Counted from the first letter of the stretch, positions 1 to 8,644 are shown. The stretch is 64,000 nt of DNA from DASQMT01 sp963839615 (GCA_963839615.1 CAWIVY010000010.1:248001-312000), one strand, 5' to 3'. The notes: generated by a model not told the origin, from the letters alone. Numbers and translations: made by a program.

Positions 1-596
1 ATCGCGGCTTCCCGGGATCGATCTGCGCCTCGCCGAACCACATGGTGGTGCACGGCATCCCGGGCAAGCTCAAGCTGCGCAAGGGCGACATCCTCTCCGT
101 CGACATCGGCGTGATCAAGGACGGCTGGGTCGCCGACGGCGCGCGCACCTTCGCGGTCGGCGAGATCTCGCCGGTCGCGGCGAAGCTGCTGCAGGTCACA
201 GAGGAATCGCTGTTCGAGGCGGTGCGGCAGTGCGAGATCGGCAACCGGCTCGGCGACGTCTCGCACGCCGTCCAGGCGCACGTGGAGTCGCACGGCTTCT
301 CGGTCGTGCGGTCGCTGGTCGGGCACGGGATCGGGCGCTCGATGCACGAGGAGCCGCAGATCCCGAACTACGGGCCCGCCGGCAAGGGCGTCGTGCTCGA
401 GGAGGGCATGGTGCTCGCGATCGAGCCGATGGTCACCGCCGGGCGCCATATGGTGCGGATGGGCGAGGACGGCTGGGCGATCTACTCCCAGGACGGCTCG
501 CTCGCCGCGCACTTCGAGTTCACCGTCGCGATCACGGCCGAAGGGCCGCGGATCCTCACGCCCTGGCACCTGTCCGGGCAGCGCGCCGCGGCCTGA
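1..596 (+). CDS. map: Methionine aminopeptidase type I (5'-truncated)
   Basis: Removes the initiator methionine from nascent cytosolic proteins and is a di-metal enzyme. The reading frame is open from base 3, so the start lies outside the window. The first visible residues, FPGSICASPNHMVVHG, match the conserved block before the first metal ligand. Ligand positions are visible: DIG and DGARTF (Asp pair), HGIGRSMHEEP (His), AIEPMV (Glu) and the final Glu in FEFTVAIT. ATG at 42 is internal, because starting there would remove the FPGS block. In many bacteria infA and rpmJ follow directly; here rpmJ is about 5.4 kb away. Identification is secure; only the N-terminus is missing. Confidence 0.95.
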   Translation, partial: RGFPGSICASPNHMVVHGIPGKLKLRKGDILSVDIGVIKDGWVADGARTFAVGEISPVAAKLLQVTEESLFEAVRQCEIGNRLGDVSHAVQAHVESHGFSVVRSLVGHGIGRSMHEEPQIPNYGPAGKGVVLEEGMVLAIEPMVTAGRHMVRMGEDGWAIYSQDGSLAAHFEFTVAITAEGPRILTPWHLSGQRAAA

Positions 597-688
597 GCCT
601 GCGTCAGCCAGTAGGCCCAATCCGGGTGGCATCGCCGCCGTCGATGGGTTAGGTTGCGCAAATATCTACTTCTAGGGGCGGTGGGCTC

Positions 689-1981
689 ATGCCACGGACG
701 CGCATCAGCAGGTTGGCTTCGATCTTGGCCGTGATCGGCCTCGCGGCAGTCGCTCCGCCGGCGACGGCGGCATGGACCGCACCACAGGACGTGTCCGCCA
801 CCGCGGCGAACCCGCAGGTCGCGGTGGACGCCAACGGCGACACCGCTCTCGCGTGGGAGTTTGGCGGTTCGCTCGGCCGCGTGCAGGGGCGCACGATGTC
901 CGCGGCCGGCGCGTTCGCGCCTGTCTTCGAGCTCGGCTCGACCACCGACACCACTGATGACCTCCCCCGCGTCGCCACCGACGATGCGGGCGACTCCGTG
1001 TACATGTGGACCAGCGGCAGCTTCATAGTGGGGCGCAGGTTGAGCGCCGCCGGCACGCTCGGCCAGACCTTCCAGATATCCCCCGGCGGCGTCCCCGGCT
1101 CGGCGCCGTTCTCGGCGCTGGGCATCGCGACGGACTCCAACGGCGACACGATCTTCGTCTGGGTGAACTCCGGCTCCAACCCTGGAACTCCGCGCGTGCA
1201 GGCGCGCACGATGACCAACCACGGGGTGCTCGGGACGATCCGGAATGTGTCCCCGGTCAGCCAGATCAGCAAGGATCCGGCGGTCGCGACCGACGCCTCC
1301 GGTGACTCCGTCATCACGTGGGTGCACGAGGACGGGCTCGACGGAGACAACGACGTCGTGAAGGCGCGCACGATGACCCGAAGCGGCTCGCTCGGAGCCG
1401 TCACCACCCTCTCCGAGCCTGCCGGGCGCGCCTTCTCGCCGGACGTTGCGAGCGACGCGGACGGCGACACGACGTTCGTCTGGCTGCGCTTCGACGGGAG
1501 GCGAGATCACGTCCAGGGGCGCGTGATGACCGCCGCCGGCGCACTCGGAGCGGTCTTCAACCTCACCTCCACCGGCCCGAGCGCCGTGGATCCGCGGGTG
1601 GCCAGCGACGACACGGGGGATGCGGTGTTCGTATGGGAGCGCTTCGATGCCCCCACCGATCGCATTCAAGCCCGGAGGAGGACCGCCGGTGTGCTCGGAG
1701 CGGTCGTCCAGGTCTCCGCGGTCGGCGGAGAGGCATTCTCGCCACAGGTCGCGAGCGACGCCACGGGTGACTCCGTGATCACCTGGCTGCGCTTCGACGG
1801 GGTCAACGATCGTGTCCAGGCCCGTCCGATCACGGCCGCCGGTGCGTTCGGAGCCACCTCGGATCTCTCAGCCGCCGGCGCGGACGCCGAGACGCCGCAG
1901 GTCGCGATCGCCAAGACCACGGGCGACGCCGTTGCGACGTGGGAGCGGGCCGGGACCGTTCAGGTCGCCAGGGGGCCGTAG
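689..1981 (+). CDS. Secreted beta-propeller-like repeat protein
   Basis: A 430-residue protein of unknown function. It starts with a typical signal peptide (MPRTRISRLASILAVIG... ending near ATAAW), so it is probably exported. The rest is about eight repeats of roughly 50 residues, each carrying a variant of P-x-VA-x-D-x-x-GD-x-x-x-x-W (PQVAVDANGDTALAW, PAVATDASGDSVITW, PQVASDATGDSVITW). Most repeats are followed by a Q-x-R and TAAGALGAV-like stretch. Eight short strand-rich repeats fit a beta-propeller, which is an inference. No catalytic motif or anchor is visible. The start has a purine-rich stretch (aggggcggtggg) just upstream. The 3' end overlaps the convergent next gene by 22 bp. Confidence 0.7.
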   Translation: MPRTRISRLASILAVIGLAAVAPPATAAWTAPQDVSATAANPQVAVDANGDTALAWEFGGSLGRVQGRTMSAAGAFAPVFELGSTTDTTDDLPRVATDDAGDSVYMWTSGSFIVGRRLSAAGTLGQTFQISPGGVPGSAPFSALGIATDSNGDTIFVWVNSGSNPGTPRVQARTMTNHGVLGTIRNVSPVSQISKDPAVATDASGDSVITWVHEDGLDGDNDVVKARTMTRSGSLGAVTTLSEPAGRAFSPDVASDADGDTTFVWLRFDGRRDHVQGRVMTAAGALGAVFNLTSTGPSAVDPRVASDDTGDAVFVWERFDAPTDRIQARRRTAGVLGAVVQVSAVGGEAFSPQVASDATGDSVITWLRFDGVNDRVQARPITAAGAFGATSDLSAAGADAETPQVAIAKTTGDAVATWERAGTVQVARGP

Positions 1982-2796
1982 CGCCGCATCCTCCGCAGCC
2001 CGAAGACGAGCGCCCACGCCAAGCCGAGCGCGACGAGCGCGGCCGCCAACGCGGTCTCGCGCCCGTCGCACTCGCCGCGCCTGTCGCAGTCGCGCCGCGT
2101 GCACGGGCGCGCGGCCGCGGCCCACGCGGCCGGATTGCTCCAGCGCTCGCGCTGGAACGCCGGCCCGCGCGGCGAGTCCATCTCGCCGGGGACCCAGCCC
2201 GCTCGCGACGCGCCCCAGCGCCCGGGGTAGCGCATCCATGCCGGAGACCGCTCGCTGATCCGCACGAGCCGCGGGCGCGCGCGCAGGCCGTGACCGTCGG
2301 TCTCGTCGTTCGGGTCGGGCCAGGTCCGATCGCGCAGCCCGGGGACGAAATAGGCGGCGTGCGAGCCGCGTGCGACGAAGACCTCCGGGCGGATCCCGGC
2401 GCGCCGGACGAAGCGGTAGCCGCAGGACTCGGCGCCGGAGTGCTGCGCGTAGACCGCCTGCACCGGTCGCTTGCGCCGCAGCCGGAACTGCACCAGCTCC
2501 CAGTCGCCCTCATGCCTGCCCGTCGCCAGCAGGCCGCGATCCTGGGAGTTGCGCTCGAAGAACATCCAGTACTGCAGCCACGCACCGGCCCTGCGGCCGT
2601 AGACCACCGGCCGCGCCCGGCCGGGCTCGACGCCGGGGACGCGGCCGGCGAACGCGCGCACCGAGGTCAGCGTGTCCGGCTCCCGGCTGTCGTGCAGGAC
2701 GACGGGCGCGTAGCGCTCGAGCGGCGTCGCCGCGGTGGCCGCCGCCGGTGCGGCGAGACCGAAGAGCGCGGCCAGCGCCGCGAGCCATCGGGACAT
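1960..2796 (-). CDS. Vps62-related (DUF946-like) exported protein
   Basis: A 278-residue protein with an N-terminal signal peptide (AALAALFGLAAPAAATA) and a C-terminal hydrophobic segment (ALAAALVALGLAWALVFGL) followed by arginines. It is therefore probably displayed outside the cell and held by one membrane anchor. The core carries HEGDWELVQFRL, YAQHSG and ARGSHAAYF. The HEGDWE and SHAAY pair is the signature I associate with the Vps62/DUF946 family, which has no established bacterial function. Cysteines near CTRRDCDRRGEC could form disulfides. It overlaps the 3' end of the preceding convergent gene. The family call is moderately sure and the role is unknown. Confidence 0.65.
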   Translation of the reverse strand: MSRWLAALAALFGLAAPAAATAATPLERYAPVVLHDSREPDTLTSVRAFAGRVPGVEPGRARPVVYGRRAGAWLQYWMFFERNSQDRGLLATGRHEGDWELVQFRLRRKRPVQAVYAQHSGAESCGYRFVRRAGIRPEVFVARGSHAAYFVPGLRDRTWPDPNDETDGHGLRARPRLVRISERSPAWMRYPGRWGASRAGWVPGEMDSPRGPAFQRERWSNPAAWAAAARPCTRRDCDRRGECDGRETALAAALVALGLAWALVFGLRRMRRYGPLAT

Positions 2797-2875
2797 GGCG
2801 CGGCATGATGACGCGCCGCGAGCACCCCGGGTGGTGGGCGCCGCCCAGGGATGGCGGCGCCCACGGGGGAGCGGA

Positions 2876-4360
2876 TCAGGCCGGAGCGGCCTCCGCCGAC
2901 CCGGACGGCACCGGCGCGCGGCCGCCGTTGCGCTGGATCGGCGCCACGGCCACGCCGTAGAGCTCGGCGTCGGGGATGAACTGCTCGGGGTAGCCGTACA
3001 TCCCGTGCTCGCTGATGTCGAGGCCCGCCAGCTCGGCCTCCGGGCTGACGCGCAGGCCGATGGTCTTCGCGATCGCGTACCACGTGCCGAGGCAGAGCGC
3101 GAGGACGAGCGCGAACACGACGACCACGCCGAGCGCCTGATAGCCGAGCTGCGCGAACGAGCCCGAGTACACCAGACCGCCGTCCGGGTTGCCGATCTCC
3201 GCGTACTGCGCGAAGCGGGGAGCCGTGAACAGGCCGCAGGCCAGCGTCCCCCAGATGCCCGCGATGCCGTGCGCGGAGAGCACGCCGACGGGGTCGTCGA
3301 GCTTGCGGTCGATCAGCAGGATGCTCGGGACCACGATCAGGCCGCCGACGACGCCGATCACCGGAGCCGCCCAGTTCTCGACGTAGCCCGAGCCGGCCGT
3401 GATCGCGACGAGCCCCGCTATGAGCCCGTTGCAGACCATGCCGATGTCCACCTTGCGCTGGAGCACCACGGTGGCGAGGTAGGCGCCGAGGATGCCCGCG
3501 CTGGCCCCGAGCATCGTCACCATCGCGACCTCGGCGAAGCGCCCGTCCATCACGCCCAGGGTGGAGCCGGCGTTGAACCCGAACCAGCCGATCAGCAGGA
3601 TGAACATGCCGAGCCCGAGGACCAGCATGTTGTGGCCGGGGATCGGGCGCGGCGACCCGTCGTGCGAGTACTTGCCGCGGCGCGCGCCGAGCACGAGCAG
3701 GCCGGCAAGCGCGCCGGTGGCGCCGACCAGGTGCACGGCCGTCGAGCCGGCGAAGTCCTGCATGCCGATGCTCGTCTGCAGCCAGCCGCCGCCGAACACC
3801 CAGTGCGATGCGAGCGGATAGATGAGCCCGGCGAACACCAGCGCGAACAGCGCGTGCGCGTGGAACTTGATCCGCTCGAGCGTTGAGCCCCACACGATCG
3901 CCAGGCAGACGGCGCAGAACGCGAACTGGAACAGCCACTTGGACTCGATCAGCGCGTCCGAGAGGCCCATGATCCCGAACGCCTCCTGCGGATCGCCGTA
4001 GTCCCGGAGCAGGAAGCCGGTCGAGCCGATGATGTCGCCGTTGCCGAACGCGAACGCGAATCCGACCGCGTAGTAGGCGATGCCGGCCACGGCCATCGAG
4101 ACCAGCGCCTTCGGCACCAGGGTGCCGACGTTCTTCATCCGCGACATGCCGGCTTCAAGGCACATCAGGCCCGCGAGCATGAACAGCACGAGCACGGCGG
4201 AGATCGTCACCCAGAGCGTGTTGAGCACTGCCGACTCGGGAAGCGCGCCATTCTGAGCGGCGCCGAGCGAGTCCGCCAGGGCCGCGGCGGGCAGGACCAG
4301 AGTCGCGACGCCTGCACCGGCGAGGGCGGGCAGCATTGTGCGCTTCAGCGGTGAAGTCAT
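2876..4360 (-). CDS. amt: Ammonium transporter Amt family
   Basis: A 494-residue inner-membrane channel for ammonium uptake. It begins with a signal-like segment, followed by about eleven hydrophobic helices. Family landmarks are present: LEAGMSRMKNV after the first helix, the pore histidines in the contexts FHAHALFALVF and LSAHGIAGIWG, and GFNAGSTLG. The C-terminal cytoplasmic tail ends in LDISEHGMYGYPEQF, a motif of Amt proteins, then a Pro/Ala-rich extension. ATG at 4360 is chosen because it precedes the signal segment; no strong ribosome-binding site is seen. No glnK/glnB gene is adjacent, unlike many amt loci, so PII control cannot be inferred from context. Confidence 0.93.
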   Translation of the reverse strand: MTSPLKRTMLPALAGAGVATLVLPAAALADSLGAAQNGALPESAVLNTLWVTISAVLVLFMLAGLMCLEAGMSRMKNVGTLVPKALVSMAVAGIAYYAVGFAFAFGNGDIIGSTGFLLRDYGDPQEAFGIMGLSDALIESKWLFQFAFCAVCLAIVWGSTLERIKFHAHALFALVFAGLIYPLASHWVFGGGWLQTSIGMQDFAGSTAVHLVGATGALAGLLVLGARRGKYSHDGSPRPIPGHNMLVLGLGMFILLIGWFGFNAGSTLGVMDGRFAEVAMVTMLGASAGILGAYLATVVLQRKVDIGMVCNGLIAGLVAITAGSGYVENWAAPVIGVVGGLIVVPSILLIDRKLDDPVGVLSAHGIAGIWGTLACGLFTAPRFAQYAEIGNPDGGLVYSGSFAQLGYQALGVVVVFALVLALCLGTWYAIAKTIGLRVSPEAELAGLDISEHGMYGYPEQFIPDAELYGVAVAPIQRNGGRAPVPSGSAEAAPA

Positions 4361-4435
4361 GCCCGGAAGGCTCGCGTCCGCGCCGCGCGGCTCATATCGA
4401 CCTGTGTCGAAAACGAGCGCGGCCGGTCTGTACAC

Positions 4436-5881
4436 GTGGTCGATCTGGCAGGCTCTGGCCGCTTGAGGGCGATCGCCGGAATCACGCTCCTGGGCCTCGC
4501 GCTGCGGGTGGCCGGGCTGGGCCAGAGCCTCTACGGCGACGAGCTCTACACGTACCGGGCACTCGTCGATCACGGCCTCGGCGACGCGCTGCGCTCGGTC
4601 TACCGCACCGAGGACACCCCGCCGCTGTTCTTCGTGCTCGCGTGGGCGGCGGCAAAGGCCGGCGATCCGACGCTGTGGCTACGCGTGCCGTCGCTGGTCC
4701 TCGGCACGGCGGCGATCCCGTTGACCTACCTGATCGGGCTCCGGACGGTTGGCCGCGCCGGGGCGCTGATCGGCGCGGCGCTGCTCGCGCTGGCGCCGTT
4801 CGCCGTCTTCTACGCGGGCGAGGCGCGCGCGTACGCGGCGCTCGTGTTCTTCGTGGCGCTGTCGACGCTGGCCCTGTTGCGTGTCGTCGAGGGAGGCCGT
4901 CGCGGCTGGTGGCTCGTGCTGGCCGGCGCCGTCGCTGCGGCGCTGATGACGCACTACACGGCGCTCTTCGTCGTCGCCGCGCAGGCCGGCTGGGCGCTCT
5001 GGCGCGCGCCCGCGCTGCGCCGGCGGCTGCTGGTCGCGCACGCGCTGGCGGCGCTGCCGCTCGTGCTGCTGCTGGTCTCGGGCACCGAGGCGAGCGTCGG
5101 CGAGGTCTCCGCGCTGTTCCCCCTGACGGTGGACACGGTCGCAGGCCAGACCGCCCGGGCGCTGGCCGGGCTCCCGTTCGAGCCGCTGCGCGACGTCCCC
5201 GGGGTGCCGGGCGCCGTGCTCGTGGCGATCGCGGTGATCGCGGTCGTCGCGGGGGCGCTTTCCCGGCCCGCCCGGCGGCGCCCGCCCGCGGGGGTCCTGC
5301 TGATCGCGGCGCTGGCCCTGGCGGCGCCCGCGGGGGTGCTGCTCTACAGCGCGCTCGAGAGCAGCATCTTCCTTGCGCGGAACCTGAGCGCCTCGCTCCC
5401 GGGCGCGGCGCTGCTGGCAGGCGCCGCGGTGGCGGCGGCGGGATCCTGGCGCACCCCGGTCGCCGCCGTCGCCCTGCTCGCGGCGCTCGCCTACGGCAGC
5501 GCGCTCGCGCTCGCGCCCGCGGCGCGGCGCCCGCCGTTCGACGCCGCGGCGCGCTTCATCGACGCCTCGGCGCGGCCCGGCGACGCGATCGTGCAGCTCG
5601 ACCCGTTCCCGGTCGACTACCCGGCCGGCCAGGACCCGCTCCTCGACAGCCTGCGGATCTATCTGAAGGCGCCGGAGCGCGCGCGGCGATTGACGCTCGA
5701 TGACCGGGCGGGCTGGGCCAGCGCCGCTCGGAGCCCGCGCGTATACGTGTCGCTCGGGCAGGTCACGGGGCTCGAAGGAGTGCCTCCGGAGCCGCGTCTC
5801 CCGGTCGCGATGCGGCTGGTCGAATCCCGCTCCTGGGAAGGCTTCGCGCCGGTCGCGGTGTTCGTCTTCGAGCCCCGCTGA
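4436..5881 (+). CDS. Polytopic membrane glycosyltransferase (ArnT/PMT-like, GT39 clan)
   Basis: A 481-residue protein with about ten hydrophobic helices and a C-terminal extracytoplasmic domain from about residue 370. The first loop holds GDELYTY, equivalent to the acidic catalytic loop of ArnT/PMT-type enzymes that move a sugar from a polyprenyl phosphate donor to an acceptor at the outer face of the membrane. A second typical element is YRTEDTPPLFFVLAW (the E-x-x-P-P region). EARAYAALVFFVALSTLALL is another recurrent segment in this clan. The sugar and acceptor cannot be read from sequence. It is divergent from amt with only 75 bp between them and lies just upstream of the ribosomal operon promoter region. 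Confidence 0.75.
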   Translation: MVDLAGSGRLRAIAGITLLGLALRVAGLGQSLYGDELYTYRALVDHGLGDALRSVYRTEDTPPLFFVLAWAAAKAGDPTLWLRVPSLVLGTAAIPLTYLIGLRTVGRAGALIGAALLALAPFAVFYAGEARAYAALVFFVALSTLALLRVVEGGRRGWWLVLAGAVAAALMTHYTALFVVAAQAGWALWRAPALRRRLLVAHALAALPLVLLLVSGTEASVGEVSALFPLTVDTVAGQTARALAGLPFEPLRDVPGVPGAVLVAIAVIAVVAGALSRPARRRPPAGVLLIAALALAAPAGVLLYSALESSIFLARNLSASLPGAALLAGAAVAAAGSWRTPVAAVALLAALAYGSALALAPAARRPPFDAAARFIDASARPGDAIVQLDPFPVDYPAGQDPLLDSLRIYLKAPERARRLTLDDRAGWASAARSPRVYVSLGQVTGLEGVPPEPRLPVAMRLVESRSWEGFAPVAVFVFEPR

Positions 5882-5910
5882 GAGCGGAAAGCACGCGTGA
5901 AACTGCGCGC

Positions 5911-5916
5911 TATACT
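5911..5916 (+). promoter_or_regulatory. Candidate -10 box of the rpmJ operon
   Basis: TATACT lies 110 bp upstream of rpmJ in an otherwise GC-rich gap between the glycosyltransferase stop and rpmJ. A promoter is expected here because the ribosomal genes are detached from map. No convincing -35 hexamer is visible at the usual distance. Confidence 0.4.
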
Positions 5917-6025
5917 CGCTGGTCGCATTCGGGGCCGCAAGGCGTCGGATTGCGTCACGGGATGGTAGCGGCGGCCGTACGGGCAGCCAGAGCCAGCCCG
6001 CTGAGTTCAGAAACCGAAAGGGACC

Positions 6026-6139
6026 ATGAAGGTACGACCGTCGGTCAAGCCGATGTGCGAGAAGTGCAAGATCATCCGCCGCCACGGGCGCGTGTTGGTG
6101 ATCTGTCAGAACCCGCGTCACAAGCAGCGTCAGGGGTAG
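6026..6139 (+). CDS. rpmJ: 50S ribosomal protein L36
   Basis: A 37-residue zinc-ribbon protein of the large ribosomal subunit. It starts MKVRPSVKPMCEKCK and ends in NPRHKQRQG. The metal ligands C11, C14, C27 and H32 are all present, so this is the zinc-binding form. ATG at 6026 follows GAAAGGGACC. It is the first gene of the ribosomal block, and its TAG overlaps the ribosome-binding region of rpsM. infA, which usually sits directly before rpmJ, is absent. Confidence 0.97.
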   Translation: MKVRPSVKPMCEKCKIIRRHGRVLVICQNPRHKQRQG

Positions 6140-6147
6140 GTACCGCT

Positions 6148-6531
6148 TTGGCTCGAATTTCGGGGGTCAACATCCCCCTCAACAAGCGCGTCGAGATCGG
6201 CCTCACGTACATCTACGGGGTCGGCCGGCCCACCGCGAACAAACTTCTCGGAGAGCTCTCGATCAGCCCGGACACCTATGTCCGTGACCTGACCGAGGAC
6301 GAGGTCTCCAAGCTCCGCGATCTCATCGATCGCGACTTCACCGTCGAGGGCGACCTCCGGCGCGAGCGCTCGCAGTCGGTCAAGCGACTGATGGAGATCG
6401 GCTGCTACCGCGGGATCCGCCACCGCCGCGGTCTCCCGGTCCGCGGCCAGAACACGAAGACGAACGCCCGCACGCGCAAGGGTCCCAAGCGCATGTCGAT
6501 CGCGGGCAGGAAGAAGGCGACGAAGAAGTGA
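6148..6531 (+). CDS. rpsM: 30S ribosomal protein S13
   Basis: A 127-residue small-subunit head protein that contacts the 23S A-site finger and initiates S13-S19 dimer assembly. It begins (M)ARISGVNIPLNKR and ends in the basic tail RTRKGPKRMSIAGRKKATKK. Diagnostic GCYRGIRHRRGLPVRGQ is present. The start is TTG at 6148, because homologues begin exactly at ARI-GV-IP and AGGGGTAGG sits at a suitable distance upstream, overlapping the rpmJ stop. An in-frame extension upstream to 5950 has no homology to S13 and covers rpmJ, so it is rejected. Confidence 0.97.
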   Translation: MARISGVNIPLNKRVEIGLTYIYGVGRPTANKLLGELSISPDTYVRDLTEDEVSKLRDLIDRDFTVEGDLRRERSQSVKRLMEIGCYRGIRHRRGLPVRGQNTKTNARTRKGPKRMSIAGRKKATKK

Positions 6532-6926
6532 GCCCCGCTCCTCGCCGCCCGCAGCGCGGCCGCCGCAAGGTCAAGAAGAACATCCCGATCGGCCAGGCGC
6601 ACATCAAGACGTCGTTCAACAACACGATCGTCGCCCTGACCGACCGCGAGGGCAACGTGATCGCCTGGGAGTCCGCCGGCGGCGCCGGCTTCAAGGGCTC
6701 ACGCAAGTCGACCCCCTTCGCCGCGCAGGTCACCGCCGACGCGGCGGCGCGCAAGGGCATCGAGCAGGGCATGCAGAAGGTCGAGGTCTTCGTCAAGGGA
6801 CCGGGCTCGGGGCGCGAGACCGCGATCCGCTCGCTGCAGGCCGCCGGACTCGAGGTGACGGGCGTGCGGGACGTCACCCCGCAGGCACACAACGGATGCC
6901 GCCCCCGCAAGCGGCGCAGGGTCTAG
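6528..6926 (+). CDS. rpsK: 30S ribosomal protein S11
   Basis: A 132-residue protein of the 30S platform near the mRNA exit site. Conserved stretches are IPIGQAHIKTSFNNTIV, GFKGSRKSTPFAAQ and the C-terminal TPQAHNGCRPRKRRRV. The start is GTG at 6528 and overlaps the rpsM stop as GTGA, implying translational coupling. The length is normal for the family. Confidence 0.97.
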   Translation: MSPAPRRPQRGRRKVKKNIPIGQAHIKTSFNNTIVALTDREGNVIAWESAGGAGFKGSRKSTPFAAQVTADAAARKGIEQGMQKVEVFVKGPGSGRETAIRSLQAAGLEVTGVRDVTPQAHNGCRPRKRRRV

Positions 6927-6933
6927 AGATTTC

Positions 6934-7554
6934 ATGGCACGCGATACCTCTCCACAGTGCAAGCAGTGCCGCCGCGAGGGCCAGAAGCTGTTCCTCAAGG
7001 GCGAGCGCTGCCTGACCGACAAGTGCGGCGTCGAACGCCGCTCCTACCCGCCGGGCGAGCACGGACGCGGCCGGCAGAAGCAGTCCGAATACCGCGTCCA
7101 GTTGCGCGAGAAGCAGAAGGCCCGCCGTTACTACGGGGTGCTCGAGAAGCAGTTCCGCAACTACTACGCGAAGGCTTCCCGCCAGCCCGGCATCACGGGC
7201 GAGAACCTGCTGCGCATCCTCGAGTGCCGCTTCGACAACGTGCTCGTGCGGCTCGGATTCGCCGCCTCGCGCCGCCAGGCCCGCCAGCTGATCCTGCATG
7301 GCCACTGGACCGTGAACGGCCGCCGGGTGAACATCCCCAGCTACCAGGTGCGCGAGAACGACGTGATCGCCATCAAGGCGGGCACAGGGGCCCAGACGGT
7401 GATCCGCGACGCGACCGAGTTGGTCGCGCAGGTGCCGGCCTGGCTGCAGGCTGACCATGACGCCCTCACGGCGAAGGTACTGCGCAAGCCGGAGCGCGCA
7501 GAGATCGCCGCGCCCGTGCAGGAGCAGCTCATCGTCGAGCTGTACTCCAAGTAG
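6934..7554 (+). CDS. rpsD: 30S ribosomal protein S4 (zinc-type)
   Basis: A 206-residue primary 16S rRNA-binding protein. The N-terminus has four cysteines (CKQC and CLTDKC), marking the zinc-containing S4 paralogue. The S4 RNA-binding domain follows (LRILECRFDNVLVRLGF and ASRRQARQLILHGHWTVNG). In several bacteria S4 is the autoregulator of the alpha operon; no S4 leader pseudoknot could be recognised by eye here. It lies 7 bp after rpsK. An 83-bp gap with a hairpin separates it from rpoA. Confidence 0.97.
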   Translation: MARDTSPQCKQCRREGQKLFLKGERCLTDKCGVERRSYPPGEHGRGRQKQSEYRVQLREKQKARRYYGVLEKQFRNYYAKASRQPGITGENLLRILECRFDNVLVRLGFAASRRQARQLILHGHWTVNGRRVNIPSYQVRENDVIAIKAGTGAQTVIRDATELVAQVPAWLQADHDALTAKVLRKPERAEIAAPVQEQLIVELYSK

Positions 7555-7570
7555 ATCTTGCGAACTTCCC

Positions 7571-7596
7571 CGCGCCGCTCCCCCTTTGGCGGCGCG
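7571..7596 (+). other. Hairpin between rpsD and rpoA
   Basis: Perfect 8-bp stem CGCGCCGC/GCGGCGCG with a 10-nt pyrimidine-rich loop, 17 nt after the rpsD stop and 41 nt before rpoA. There is no T-run after it, so it is not a classical intrinsic terminator. It could be an mRNA processing or attenuation element, which is inference. Confidence 0.4.
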
Positions 7597-7637
7597 TGCG
7601 AGCTCCCCACCACTAAGACGACCACGTTAGGACCCTG

Positions 7638-8630
7638 ATGCTCGACTTCCAGATCCCCCGAATCACCGCCGAGTCGGTCGAGGAGAATCGCGGCTCCTTC
7701 ACCGTCGAGCCGCTCGACCGCGGCTTCGGCTACACGTTCGGCAACTCGCTGCGACGGGTGCTGCTCGCCTCGCTCTCCGGGGCGGCCGTCACGTCCGTGC
7801 GGATCGAGGGCGTCGCGCACGAGTTCTCGACGATCAAGGGCGTCTCCGAGGACGTCACCGACATCGTCCTGAACCTCAAGGGCATCGTCTGCCGGATGCA
7901 CTCCGATGCGACGGAGGTCGAGGCCCCGCTCGTCGTCACCGGCCCCGGTGAGATCACGGCGCGCGACATCGACCTGCCCTCGGGCGTCGAGATCCTCAAC
8001 CCCGAGGCGCACATCGCCACGCTCGAGAAGAAGACCAAGCTCGAGCTCTACCTCACGATCGGGCGCGGCCGCGGCTACCGCCAGGCGGAGGACAACAAGT
8101 CCCCCGACCAGCCGATCGGCGTGATCCCGATCGACTCGATCTTCTCGCCGGTCAAGCGCGTCGCCTACTCGGTCGAGGGCGCCCGCGTCGGCCAGCGCAC
8201 CGACTTCGACAAGCTCACGCTCGACATCGAGACGGACGGCTCGATCGACCCGACCGCCGCGCTGCGCGAGGCCGCCGAGATCCTGATCTCGTCGCTCGCG
8301 ATCTTCACCGACGAGGACCGGATCGAGGAGCTGCGCGCAGGCCCCGGCGGCATGACCGCGATCGACAACGGCGCGGGCACCGGCGCGGCCGCCCTGACCG
8401 GCGTCGGCGGGCGCCAGGCCGGCGGGCCGATGGACGACATCCTGATCGAGGAGCTCGAGCTGGGCGTGCGTTCGTACAACTGCCTCAAGCGTGCCGGCAT
8501 CCAGACCGTCGGCGACCTGATCGGCAAGTCCGAGGGCGAGCTCGCGGCGATCCCGAACTTCGGCAAGAAGTCGATCGACGAGGTCGTGGAGACGCTCACG
8601 CAGCGCGGGCTGAACCTCCGCACCGACTAG
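7638..8630 (+). CDS. rpoA: DNA-directed RNA polymerase subunit alpha
   Basis: A 330-residue subunit that nucleates RNA polymerase assembly and contacts UP elements and activators. The N-terminal dimerisation domain contains EPLDRGFGYTFGNSLRRVLL, and a flexible acidic linker follows near residues 235-265. The C-terminal domain carries the helix-hairpin-helix motif (RSYNCLKRAGIQTVGDLI and FGKKSIDEV). ATG at 7638 is preceded by TTAGGACCCTG. The gene is of normal length and intact, and sits between rpsD and rplQ as in most bacteria. Confidence 0.97.
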   Translation: MLDFQIPRITAESVEENRGSFTVEPLDRGFGYTFGNSLRRVLLASLSGAAVTSVRIEGVAHEFSTIKGVSEDVTDIVLNLKGIVCRMHSDATEVEAPLVVTGPGEITARDIDLPSGVEILNPEAHIATLEKKTKLELYLTIGRGRGYRQAEDNKSPDQPIGVIPIDSIFSPVKRVAYSVEGARVGQRTDFDKLTLDIETDGSIDPTAALREAAEILISSLAIFTDEDRIEELRAGPGGMTAIDNGAGTGAAALTGVGGRQAGGPMDDILIEELELGVRSYNCLKRAGIQTVGDLIGKSEGELAAIPNFGKKSIDEVVETLTQRGLNLRTD

Positions 8631-8644
8631 GATCCACAGCCGCC

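Noticed and set aside
5882..6025. Hidden infA between the glycosyltransferase and rpmJ
   Set aside because: 144 bp is too short for a 70-residue IF1 and no frame shows an OB-fold motif.
5950..6531. Extended frame reading through rpmJ into rpsM
   Set aside because: S13 homology starts at TTG 6148; the upstream part covers rpmJ in another frame.
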